DNA from: an uncultured Lachnospiraceae bacterium
Lineage (GTDB): Bacteria; Bacillota; Clostridia; Lachnospirales; Lachnospiraceae
Length of the DNA: 48,009 bases
Direction of reading: 5' to 3'
NCBI GenBank assembly: GCA_944381535.1
Contig: CALWLN010000155.1
Span: 1-48,009, forward strand
Position numbers and translations under genes: made by a program. Shown here in pieces: positions 26,701 to 32,960 of the stretch. The notes beneath the pieces were generated by a model that ran no database searches, was not told the DNA's origin, and worked only from the letters and a program-made list of their open reading frames with translations. Every line of letters starts with the position of its first letter. Positions within the stretch are counted from its first letter, which is position 1.

Positions 26701-26925
26701 ATTGATAACAAGGATATGCGTACCTATTATGGCGTAGGCTCGCCGAGTCCTATGCCCTTCGAGCTTGATATTGAAAAGCAGAATCTGCTTACGGGCAACA
26801 CGCTGAAAGCGTTTGCGCTGTACGGGCTTGGTCGGTACAGCGAAGCGGAGGTTTGCATCCGCCGTGCAGCGGAACTTGACCCGAACGACTTTGCGGTTTA
26901 CGCATACAGACAGGTGACAAGATAA
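23707..26925 (+). CDS. DUF5107 domain protein with C-terminal TPR array
   Basis: A 1072-residue protein without a signal peptide. Residues about 50-370 resemble DUF5107, a beta-sandwich reminiscent of galactose-mutarotase-like folds (ENEYVKTQVVPSLGGKI, GPWISGGIEFNWPQHH). Residues about 370-450 form a further beta domain, and about 460-1072 hold many TPR helices (for example NPEHGRAWRNLSLYRFDKA and PNDFAVYAYRQ). Such genes occur in polysaccharide-use loci of gut Firmicutes and Bacteroidota, but their activity is not established; sugar binding plus protein-protein contact is a reasonable guess. Leucine is mostly CTT here, unlike the CTG-rich genes before it, which hints at separate origin. Confidence 0.85.
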   Translation: MSEVSVKKQKQMIPTYIPKKAHELPMFFENKPYQGASGRVYPIPYCDGISDEKTDVEYEVYTIENEYVKTQVVPSLGGKILRGLDKIGNYDFIYYNEVVKPALVGLAGPWISGGIEFNWPQHHRPTTFMPLEAVKEDNPDGGKTVWTGEVEPFGRMKGMAGITVDKGRSYIKAKVRIYNRTAFPQVFMWWANLAVPVNDDYCTVFPPDCEWVNDHDRRAVLEWPIAKGVYKTARPYDFGKGTDLSHYSAVKVPSSYLISQGQSDMDFISGYDTGINKGIATVANHYISPGKKMWHWGIGDFGDMWCSNLTDENGPYIELMTGVYTDNQPDFTWIAPYETREFEQYWYPVREIGEIKNATIDAAVNVEKRKDGLYFGFNATGVFHNSTVTVTDNGKEIYSEKINIAPDKVYQKTLGTEISDIHHIKVSLTDENGKVLVSYTPYKRGQKQPVKVRKPVKRPSEYKTVEELYINGFHLEQYKQHNYKPEDYYLEGLRRDPGDIRCNTSMARVALKNGLFEDCVKYCDKAIERLCDRNEHPSDTEAFYLKGVALEYLGEYDKAYDILYRAAWNYPHRSAAMFELACIDCRRGDFDAALEKLDESIGLNKGHNKAHNLMTAIRRKSGCACAKQSATDGINDDKLDLFALIEYSHFADVKDKITQFALKPENMLDVARDYMKAGLYEDAVYTLKLVGDNSPLVNYYLGFITKDNSYIEKAEKADMGYCFPSNVEDIAVLKYACEAVENTANADYYLGCLYYDRFRYTEAAECFESCVRKNPEHGRAWRNLSLYRFDKAHDGKKALYCMEKALKYRPDDPRLLLEYQQLLKNTNASIEERLAVYDKYPELLKERDDCYLDKLILLSQQGKYEEAINMAAVKHFHIYEGGEGKLTKQHAWMHVLYGNELAASGKTENAEQIYMNGINMPKSYGEAKTFFNQEAHIYYYLSKLYTGDKRTAALEKAAEYKAAVSEISLFRALALKELGRDDEAKAVLDEMLNKAQSLIDNKDMRTYYGVGSPSPMPFELDIEKQNLLTGNTLKAFALYGLGRYSEAEVCIRRAAELDPNDFAVYAYRQVTR

Positions 26926-27066
26926 GGTGGTGTAAAGTTAAAATGAAGAAATAGCTCTGAAAATCAAAGAAAAGCAATCACGCGACGAGTAAAAACTTAC
27001 GTTGCATTTCGGGCATGTAATGATTTAAGTTTACAATACAGCAGTAATTACTGGGAGAGGATTATT

Positions 27067-29748
27067 ATGGAAAAAATATGGTTGGACGCGATGGATTTTG
27101 AGACGAAGGGCGGTTGGCAGACTGAGACGCAGTTTGTAAGGGACGTGGGGCAATCCTATCTTATTGCCTGCGATGTTCCGGGAGAGCCCGTGAGCGATGC
27201 GTCTGCGTCCTTCAGCATCGGTGAGGGCGGCAAATACAGAATATTTGCAAGAACAAAGAATTGGAAATACCCTGAGGCTCCGGGCAGGTTTAATATAATG
27301 GTTGACGGAATTGCACTGCCTAACGTATGCGGAAAAATGCCGAGCCAAAAGTGGTATTGGGAAATAGCAGGAGATATTGACTTAAAGAGCGGAGAACACA
27401 AGCTTTCACTTCATGATCGCACCGGTTGGCTCACACGCTGTGCCGCAGTTGTAATAACAAACGATATGGATTTTATGCCGTCTCCGGAGGTTGAAATGCT
27501 GCAAAGACAACGGCGTGAAATGAAAGGTCTTACGAATGAAATAAAAGACTGCGGTGAATGGGATTTCGTTGTTGTGGGAGCAGGTCCGGGCGGTGTTCCG
27601 GCAGCTATTGCAGCGGCAAGGCACGGACTCAAAACAGCCCTTATAACCGGTAGACCTACTGTGGGCGGCAATGCAAGCCGCGAAGGAACTATAGGCTTGG
27701 ACGGTGCCGCTTCACATCATCTCGGCTATCATGAAACAGGTATTGTAAATGAAATAAAGCGGATAAGGGAATACAAAAAATGTAGCTGGCAGGAGGCAAT
27801 GGAGACACTTATCGCAAGCGAGAAAAATATTACTGTTTTTTGTAATGAATTGTGCATTTCGGCAGATACGCAGGACAGCGTCATTAAATCTGTCACAACG
27901 ATAAACGCGTTGACTCTTGAGAAAAGCTTGTTCAGCGGAAATATGTTTGCTGACTGCTCGGGCGATGCATGGCTTGGATATTACGCCGGAGCTAATTACC
28001 GCATAGGCAGAGAGGCAAAATGGCAATATGACGAAGCATTTGCTCCGGAAGCTCCGGATACGCTTACAATGAGCGGCTGTGTTTGCGCACAGCCTGATCC
28101 AAATGAAAATAAATACAGGGGCTTTAAAGCTATTGTTACCGATAAGCCGCAGCCGTTTACGGCGCCTGATTGGGCGGTTAAGCTGCCTGAGGGCAGTGAA
28201 CTTGGCAGAACCCCGTTTGGTTGCGGTCTCGACGCGCCATGGTGGGTGGAGAACTCAACCGACTATGATGATTTGTGGGATGATGAATTTTGTCGTGACC
28301 AATTGATAAGAATCGTAATAGGATATTTTGACTGGTTAAAAAATTCATGGGAAGGCAGGAATAAGTGCGTAAACTATAAGCTTGTCAGACTGGCTCTGCA
28401 CAATTCAAAAAGAGAAAACCGAAGACTTGTAGGCGATTATGTGTTAAATCAGAATGATTTTGACGGAATGACTGATTTTGATGATGCAGTTACATACGGC
28501 GGATGGTCTATAGATCTGCATAATCTTAAAGGTATTTTTTCAGGGAAGGAAGGTCCGTTTTATGCGAATCAATTTGTTCCTCTCACGCCGATTCCGTTCA
28601 GGTGTCTTTATTCAAAAAACATTAAAAATCTTTTGATGGCGGGACGCTGTATTTCTGTTTCTCACATTGCGCTTGGCTGTACCAGAGTAGAAAGTACTAT
28701 CGCCACGGAAGGGCAGGTTATCGGTACAGCGGCGGCAATATGTGTGAACAAAGGTATCACGCCGCGCGATATATATATAAACGAAATGCAGGAATTCAGA
28801 CAGTTGCTGTTAAAAGATGATATTACGATTTTAGGCTTGAAAAATGAAGATAAAGCCGACTTGGCACGCACAGCCTTTGTTACCGCCGACTCTGTCTCAA
28901 AGAATGAAACGGTATCTGTAATGCCGGGCACATACGATGAATGGCTGACGCTTGAAAATCCGAGAATTTGCGGTCCGAAAAATAAATTTGCGGAGTATAT
29001 ACCCGAATTTTATAGGGTGGAACTTAAAAATGAAACCGGCAGGGAACAAAAAGCTTATGTTAAGCTTATTTTATTAGACTGTTCCTGCGAACCGGCGGAA
29101 TATAAGGTATTACAATCCTCGGAATTTTCCGTCGCACCGGGGGAAGGTTGGGTAACGCTTCCGATTAGGATCATTCCGGAAAACAAGAATTGGGGAATAT
29201 ATATTTCTTCCGTAAAAGGGGTTTATTGGAGAAGTCGGGTACCGATAAATAATAAAATGTATCATTATACAGTGGAAAATAACAGCTTGGTCCTGCAGTC
29301 CGGCGGATGTCAGCTTTCGTTCAGCGATAAGGTTGACATTCCTGCTGACGCGTCTCCCGATAATGTTATAAACGGAATAACACGTTCGGCAAACGGGGTT
29401 TTGAACGCATGGGTTTCCGACAGAACAAAAGGATTACCGCAGAGCTTGACCTTAAAACTTAAAAATGAAGAGGAAATATCCTTTGTACAGGTTGTAGCCG
29501 ATGTCGATCTTGCATATCCTATGTATGCCTTTCAGTATGTGCCGTTAGCTGACAGAACAATTAAGGATCTGAGTGTTTCAGTTCATAACGAAAACGGATG
29601 GACAAAGGTTGCCGATGTGACGGGAAACTTTAACAGATTGATACGCATAAATTTTCCGAAAATAAAGGCCGATGAAGTGAAACTTACAGTGATCGATACA
29701 CTTGGTGCGAACTATGCTAAAATCTATGAAGTGAGAATTTATAAATAA
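27067..29748 (+). CDS. FAD-dependent oxidoreductase with flanking carbohydrate-binding-like domains
   Basis: An 893-residue protein in three parts. Residues about 1-145 form a beta-sandwich of the kind found in golvesin or CBM modules (GKYRIFARTKNW, SGEHKLSLHDRTG). Residues about 165-600 are an FAD_oxidored (PF12831-like) flavoprotein with the dinucleotide motif VVVGAGPGGVPAAIAAARHG and GGNASREG, and a closing MAGRCISVSHIALG segment. The C-terminal region (about 640-893) is beta-rich and discoidin-like. PF12831 proteins are common beside glycosidases, but most lack a known reaction. No signal peptide; ATTGGGAGAGG precedes the ATG. Codon use is closer to the DUF5107 gene than to the upstream operon. 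Confidence 0.85.
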   Translation: MEKIWLDAMDFETKGGWQTETQFVRDVGQSYLIACDVPGEPVSDASASFSIGEGGKYRIFARTKNWKYPEAPGRFNIMVDGIALPNVCGKMPSQKWYWEIAGDIDLKSGEHKLSLHDRTGWLTRCAAVVITNDMDFMPSPEVEMLQRQRREMKGLTNEIKDCGEWDFVVVGAGPGGVPAAIAAARHGLKTALITGRPTVGGNASREGTIGLDGAASHHLGYHETGIVNEIKRIREYKKCSWQEAMETLIASEKNITVFCNELCISADTQDSVIKSVTTINALTLEKSLFSGNMFADCSGDAWLGYYAGANYRIGREAKWQYDEAFAPEAPDTLTMSGCVCAQPDPNENKYRGFKAIVTDKPQPFTAPDWAVKLPEGSELGRTPFGCGLDAPWWVENSTDYDDLWDDEFCRDQLIRIVIGYFDWLKNSWEGRNKCVNYKLVRLALHNSKRENRRLVGDYVLNQNDFDGMTDFDDAVTYGGWSIDLHNLKGIFSGKEGPFYANQFVPLTPIPFRCLYSKNIKNLLMAGRCISVSHIALGCTRVESTIATEGQVIGTAAAICVNKGITPRDIYINEMQEFRQLLLKDDITILGLKNEDKADLARTAFVTADSVSKNETVSVMPGTYDEWLTLENPRICGPKNKFAEYIPEFYRVELKNETGREQKAYVKLILLDCSCEPAEYKVLQSSEFSVAPGEGWVTLPIRIIPENKNWGIYISSVKGVYWRSRVPINNKMYHYTVENNSLVLQSGGCQLSFSDKVDIPADASPDNVINGITRSANGVLNAWVSDRTKGLPQSLTLKLKNEEEISFVQVVADVDLAYPMYAFQYVPLADRTIKDLSVSVHNENGWTKVADVTGNFNRLIRINFPKIKADEVKLTVIDTLGANYAKIYEVRIYK

Positions 29749-29933
29749 AACTCTTTCAGCTTAAAAAAGTCTGAGAAGACAGCTTTTAATATCTGCGGTT
29801 TTGAAATCAGAGCGGACATCCTGAGTCACAATTATTTGTATCTTACATACTCCGATATAATGCTTGATGATATAGCATTGCTTGTGTATGAATCCGCTCT
29901 GTCTCCCGCAAATGCAAATATTACTATTTTTAT

Positions 29934-30149
29934 TTCCTGGACAAAAATTTTCGCTTCATGCATGTAAAACTACAGACCTGGTTCCCTTTTTTGATCCAGG
30001 GCTATATCAATGGCCGGGAAATGATGAAGCACAAGTTTGATGAAAACCATATCTCTTACAAGATGTAAGATAAATTCATCTGCCTCCGTATCGAGAAGAC
30101 CATTAATGACCCGAAGGATTTTAAGATCCTCAAAGAAGTAAAGTTATGA
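29934..30149 (+). pseudogene. Decayed two-piece gene of an uncharacterised family
   Basis: The frame reads FLDKNFRFMHVKLQTWFPF and IQGYINGREMMKHKFDENH, then a TAA at 30066-30068, then IEKTINDPKDFKIL to a TGA at 30147. I recall both pieces from one family of long uncharacterised bacterial proteins in which they lie far apart, so this looks like a copy with a large internal deletion and no start. The surrounding gap from 29749 to 30194 holds no other gene that I can support. Confidence 0.55.
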
Positions 30150-30194
30150 TGATACAATAACATAAGTGGCAAACTCGGGTTATAACATGAAAAA

Positions 30195-30695
30195 TTAACG
30201 ATGTCTTAACGCAGCGATTTCTGCCTCAAGTTTAGAAATCAGAGCATCTTTCTGCGCAATGGCTTTGTCTTTTTGAGCAATGGTATCGTCCATCTGCGCA
30301 ATGGCATTGTCTTTCTGCGCAATAGTATCATCCATTTGTGCGATAGCGCTATCTTTCTGTGCAATAATGTCATCCTTCCTGGCAGCAGCCTCCTGAAGCT
30401 GCGCAATCGTCGCCTGCATATCCTCTATCATCAGTTGCGAGGTGTTCCGGTCTAAAATCAGTAATGCTTCTGAATACATGGAAATCAACTCCTTGGGGTT
30501 TGCACGGAATTTCACAATGTCCTGATAGCAGTCCAGAAATTCCGGGTAAGCATTGACCAGCCGCACAATCTGCTCCGGGTCGTCCGAGCTTAAGAATGTC
30601 AGCCAGGCCTCCAGCGGGTTACTTATATTGTGAACTACCTTGTGAAAAAGTGCAATACAAAAAACAAAAATCAAGAAAAAGCTTGAAATGCCCAA
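30195..30695 (-). pseudogene. C-terminal remnant of an Rpn/PD-(D/E)XK nuclease-family transposase gene
   Basis: The frame encodes 166 residues, but homologous-looking sequence begins only near residue 22 (NPLEAWLTFLSSDDPEQIV). It continues as the tail of Rpn-type recombination-promoting nucleases, with a NPKELISMYSEALLI segment and a long coiled coil at the end. The catalytic PD-(D/E)XK domain is absent. The first 20 residues derive from the rpsF promoter region and no good ribosome-binding site is seen, so expression is doubtful. The coiled-coil end is a 14-residue repeat, IAQKDxAIAQMDDT, made by a 42-bp DNA repeat. It lies against rpsF, at the right border of the island. Confidence 0.65.
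30253..30378. repeat. Three tandem copies of a 42-bp unit
   Basis: Copies start at 30253, 30295 and 30337, each beginning TGCGCAAT or a close variant. Each encodes 14 residues of the nuclease remnant's coiled coil. The period is a multiple of three and fits two heptads, so copy-number change would keep the frame. Confidence 0.85.
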
Positions 30696-30711
30696 AAAAT
30701 TGTGGTATCAT
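30683..30711 (+). promoter_or_regulatory. Promoter of rpsF-ssb-rpsR
   Basis: TTGAAA (30683-30688), 17 bp, TATCAT (30706-30711), giving a start near 30718 and a leader of about 70 nt before the rpsF start codon. Confidence 0.7.
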
Positions 30712-30742
30712 AGAACTCCGTGATATATTATAGAAATTCCTT

Positions 30743-30763
30743 GCTCCCTGCCAGACAGGGGGC
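30743..30763 (+). promoter_or_regulatory. Hairpin in the rpsF leader
   Basis: GCTCCCTG (30743-30750) pairs with CAGGGGGC (30756-30763), including one T-G pair, around CCAGA, 25 bases before the rpsF start. rpsF leaders in many bacteria bind the S6:S18 complex for feedback control. This hairpin could be that element, but I could not match the full consensus. Confidence 0.4.
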
Positions 30764-30788
30764 CAGAGACCACAAGGAGGTACTGAGC

Positions 30789-31079
30789 ATGAACAAATAT
30801 GAATTAGCACTTGTTGTTAATGCGAAGGTCGAAGATGAAGTAAGGCTTGCCACCGTTGAGAAAGCGAAAGAGTACATTACACGGTATGGCGGCACAGTAA
30901 CCAACGTTGATGATTGGGGTAAGAAAAGACTTGCCTACGAGATTCAGAAAATGCGTGAAGGTTTCTATTACTTTATCCAGTTCGACGCAGAGTCAGATTG
31001 TCCCGTGCAGCTGGAAAGCCATGTTCGCATTATGGACAACGTGATTCGGTTCTTATGCGTTAGACAAGACGAGGCGTAG
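30789..31079 (+). CDS. rpsF: 30S ribosomal protein S6
   Basis: A 96-residue protein starting MNKYELALVVNAKVEDE, with GGTVTNVDDWGKKRLAYEI and a final NVIRFLCVR strand, the standard S6 ferredoxin-like fold. S6 binds 16S rRNA together with S18 in the 30S platform. AAGGAGG stands before the ATG. It is first in a three-gene operon with ssb and rpsR, the usual bacterial order, with a 19-bp gap to ssb. Confidence 0.97.
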   Translation: MNKYELALVVNAKVEDEVRLATVEKAKEYITRYGGTVTNVDDWGKKRLAYEIQKMREGFYYFIQFDAESDCPVQLESHVRIMDNVIRFLCVRQDEA

Positions 31080-31098
31080 ATAGAAAAGAGGAGAACGT

Positions 31099-31575
31099 AT
31101 GAATAAAGTAATACTTATGGGACGTTTAACCAGAGACCCCGAGGTCCGTTATTCTCAGGGGGAGAATTCCACAGCAGTGGCACGTTATACATTGGCGGTT
31201 GACAGAAGATTCACGAGGCGGGACAGCGGCGACCAGCAGACAGCTGATTTCATTCAGTGCGTTGCTTTTGGTCGCTCCGGCGAATTTGCCGAGAAATATT
31301 TCCGCAAGGGCCTTAAGGTGGTGGTGACCGGAAGAATTCAGACCGGCAGCTACACCAATCAGGAGGGTCAGAAAGTTTATACCACCGACGTTGTTGTGGA
31401 GGACCAGGAGTTTGCTGAGAGCAAGGCAGCCAGCGAAGGCGGATATCAGCAGAGCGGTGGATACCAGCAAAGCGGAGGATTTGCGCCTTCAGACCGGCCG
31501 GCGCCCAGCGCGGCAGTTGGGGATGGTTTCATGAATATTCCGGACGGTATCGATGAGGAATTGCCGTTCAATTAA
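31099..31575 (+). CDS. ssb: Single-stranded DNA-binding protein
   Basis: A 158-residue SSB. An N-terminal OB fold ([26 protein letters not shown]) is followed by [13 protein letters not shown], a Gly/Gln/Ser-rich linker with a repeated GGYQQS unit at about 114-128, and the acidic tip EELPFN. The tip binds repair and replication partners such as RecG, PriA and DNA polymerase III chi-like proteins. It coats single-stranded DNA as a tetramer. The tip ends in Asn rather than Phe, a small extension of the usual DDDIPF. Confidence 0.97.
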   Translation: MNKVILMGRLTRDPEVRYSQGENSTAVARYTLAVDRRFTRRDSGDQQTADFIQCVAFGRSGEFAEKYFRKGLKVVVTGRIQTGSYTNQEGQKVYTTDVVVEDQEFAESKAASEGGYQQSGGYQQSGGFAPSDRPAPSAAVGDGFMNIPDGIDEELPFN

Positions 31576-31595
31576 TTGAACAGGAGGAAACAAAC

Positions 31596-31859
31596 ATGCC
31601 TTACAATAAGAGTGAGAAAAGCGACGCGCCCATGAAACGCAGAGGCGGCATTCGCAGAAGAAAGAAAGTTTGCGTGTTCTGTGGTAAGGATAACACCATT
31701 GATTACAAGGACACCAACAAATTAAAGAGATATATCTCTGAGAGAGGTAAGATTCTTCCCAGAAGAATTACCGGCAACTGCGCAAAGCACCAGAGAGCTT
31801 TGACCGTGGCGATCAAGAGAGCAAGACATATCGCTTTAATGCCCTATGTGACAGACTAA
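31596..31859 (+). CDS. rpsR: 30S ribosomal protein S18 (zinc-type)
   Basis: An 87-residue S18 with a basic N-terminus, [32 protein letters not shown] and [17 protein letters not shown]. The CxxC plus C-x-x-H set marks the zinc-binding form, suggesting a zinc-free paralogue might exist elsewhere for zinc starvation. It pairs with S6 on 16S rRNA. It is the last gene of the operon, followed 11 bp later by a terminator. Confidence 0.97.
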   Translation: MPYNKSEKSDAPMKRRGGIRRRKKVCVFCGKDNTIDYKDTNKLKRYISERGKILPRRITGNCAKHQRALTVAIKRARHIALMPYVTD

Positions 31860-31870
31860 TAAGAAGTGCC

Positions 31871-31908
31871 AAAGAGACCATGGAGAGATTCTGTGGTCTC
31901 TTTTTTTT
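31871..31908 (+). terminator. Rho-independent terminator of rpsF-ssb-rpsR
   Basis: AAAGAGACCA (31871-31880) pairs with TGGTCTCTTT (31894-31903) around a 13-base loop, with eight T in a row at 31901-31908. Confidence 0.92.
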
Positions 31909-31994
31909 CGGAAAATCCTTTGGACTTCCCGAGAGAATAAAAGCCCTCGGGAAATTTCACACTTTTTTAAGAAAAATTTAGCTGTACGGTAATA

Positions 31995-32066
31995 ATTGTC
32001 CGTTATACTACTGTAAAAGCGTCCTATGCGGGGCCATATTTCACACAAATATTTTTAACGGACAAT
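31995..32066. promoter_or_regulatory. Widely spaced perfect inverted repeat before the alarmone synthetase gene
   Basis: ATTGTCCGTTA (31995-32005) and TAACGGACAAT (32056-32066) are exact 11-base complements 50 bp apart. The left arm runs into TATACT (32004-32009), a likely -10, and the right arm ends 6 bp before the AAAGGAA ribosome-binding site. It could be a paired operator or an mRNA stem that sequesters the start region. No matching -35 was found. Confidence 0.5.
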
Positions 32067-32082
32067 ACTAAAGGAACGAATC

Positions 32083-32820
32083 ATGAATAATATTTTAAAA
32101 AATCTGAAAAACACCAAGGAGGACGATGAACTCATACTGGAGGTGCACATCGAGGAGGAGGACGATAGATTGCTTCCTCGTTCTGCCGATTATCTGGATA
32201 TGGAAAAGCAGTATGATCAGATCATGTTTTTCTATGAGTCGGGCATACGTCAGCTGACGGCCAAGCTGGACATTTTAAACAGAGAATTTCAGTTCTGCAA
32301 CGACCGGAATCCCATCGAGTATGTCAAGAGTCGGATCAAGACCTCGGAGAGTATCCTGAGGAAGATGCGAAAACAGGGGCTGCCCCTGACCTTCAGCTGT
32401 ATGATGAACAACATCCGGGATATTGCTGGGGTGCGGGTGGTATGTCCTTTTATCACCGACGTATACCAGGTGGCCCGGCTGCTGATTGGGCAGCCGGACA
32501 TCGAGCTGGCGCAGATAAAGGATTACATCCGGGAGCCAAAGGAAAACGGTTACCGGAGCCTCCATTTGATCGTCACAGTGGAGGTATATTTTTCAGAACG
32601 GAAACGGAAGGTTCCGGTGGAGGTGCAGCTTCGGACCATCGCCATGAACTTCTGGGCCAGCACGGAACATCAGCTTCGTTACAAGAAGGACAGAACCTTA
32701 ACGGAGGATACCCACCGCCAGCTTAGGGAGTGCGCGGAGTTGATGGCCCAGGCGGACCAGATTATGCAGAAGTTGGCGGAGAATCTGAACGTCTCTGATG
32801 TGGACGATTTATTTTGGTAA
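32083..32820 (+). CDS. relQ: Small alarmone synthetase (RelQ/YjbM-like (p)ppGpp synthetase)
   Basis: A 245-residue single-domain RelA/SpoT synthetase. Motifs include KSRIKTSESILRKMRK, DIAGVRVVCPF, the G-loop-like KDYIREPKENGYRSLHLIV and VEVQLRTIAMNFWASTEHQ. There is no hydrolase or TGS domain. The family makes ppGpp, pppGpp or pGpp from ATP and GTP/GDP/GMP in stress. An acidic N-terminal extension of about 40 residues (EEEDDRL) precedes the core. It is separated from rpsR by a terminator and an inverted repeat, so it is likely a single-gene unit. RelP is the alternative subfamily. Confidence 0.88.
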   Translation: MNNILKNLKNTKEDDELILEVHIEEEDDRLLPRSADYLDMEKQYDQIMFFYESGIRQLTAKLDILNREFQFCNDRNPIEYVKSRIKTSESILRKMRKQGLPLTFSCMMNNIRDIAGVRVVCPFITDVYQVARLLIGQPDIELAQIKDYIREPKENGYRSLHLIVTVEVYFSERKRKVPVEVQLRTIAMNFWASTEHQLRYKKDRTLTEDTHRQLRECAELMAQADQIMQKLAENLNVSDVDDLFW

Positions 32821-32904
32821 GAAAGACTTGCATTTTCCCCAAAAAGCTGTTATGTTATCAAATGTATTTTACATAAGGACGTTTGTATGACTGATAAAGA
32901 CATA

Positions 32905-32933
32905 TTGAAAAATGCGTCAATTCTATTTATAAT
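32905..32933 (+). promoter_or_regulatory. Promoter of the aspartate kinase gene
   Basis: TTGAAA (32905-32910), 17 bp, TATAAT (32928-32933), leaving a leader of only about 20 nt before the ATG at 32961. This short leader rules out a lysine riboswitch or T-box upstream of the gene from this promoter. Confidence 0.75.
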
Positions 32934-32960
32934 ATAAAGAAAAAATTGGAGTGAAGGAAG

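Noticed and set aside
30253-30378. Regular 42-bp repeats considered as a CRISPR array
   Set aside because: The units are contiguous with no spacers and encode a coiled coil; a tandem coding repeat fits better. No CRISPR array was seen elsewhere.
32821-32960. Lysine riboswitch or T-box before aspartate kinase
   Set aside because: Only 140 bp separate the genes and the best promoter leaves a leader of about 20 nt; no structured element was seen.
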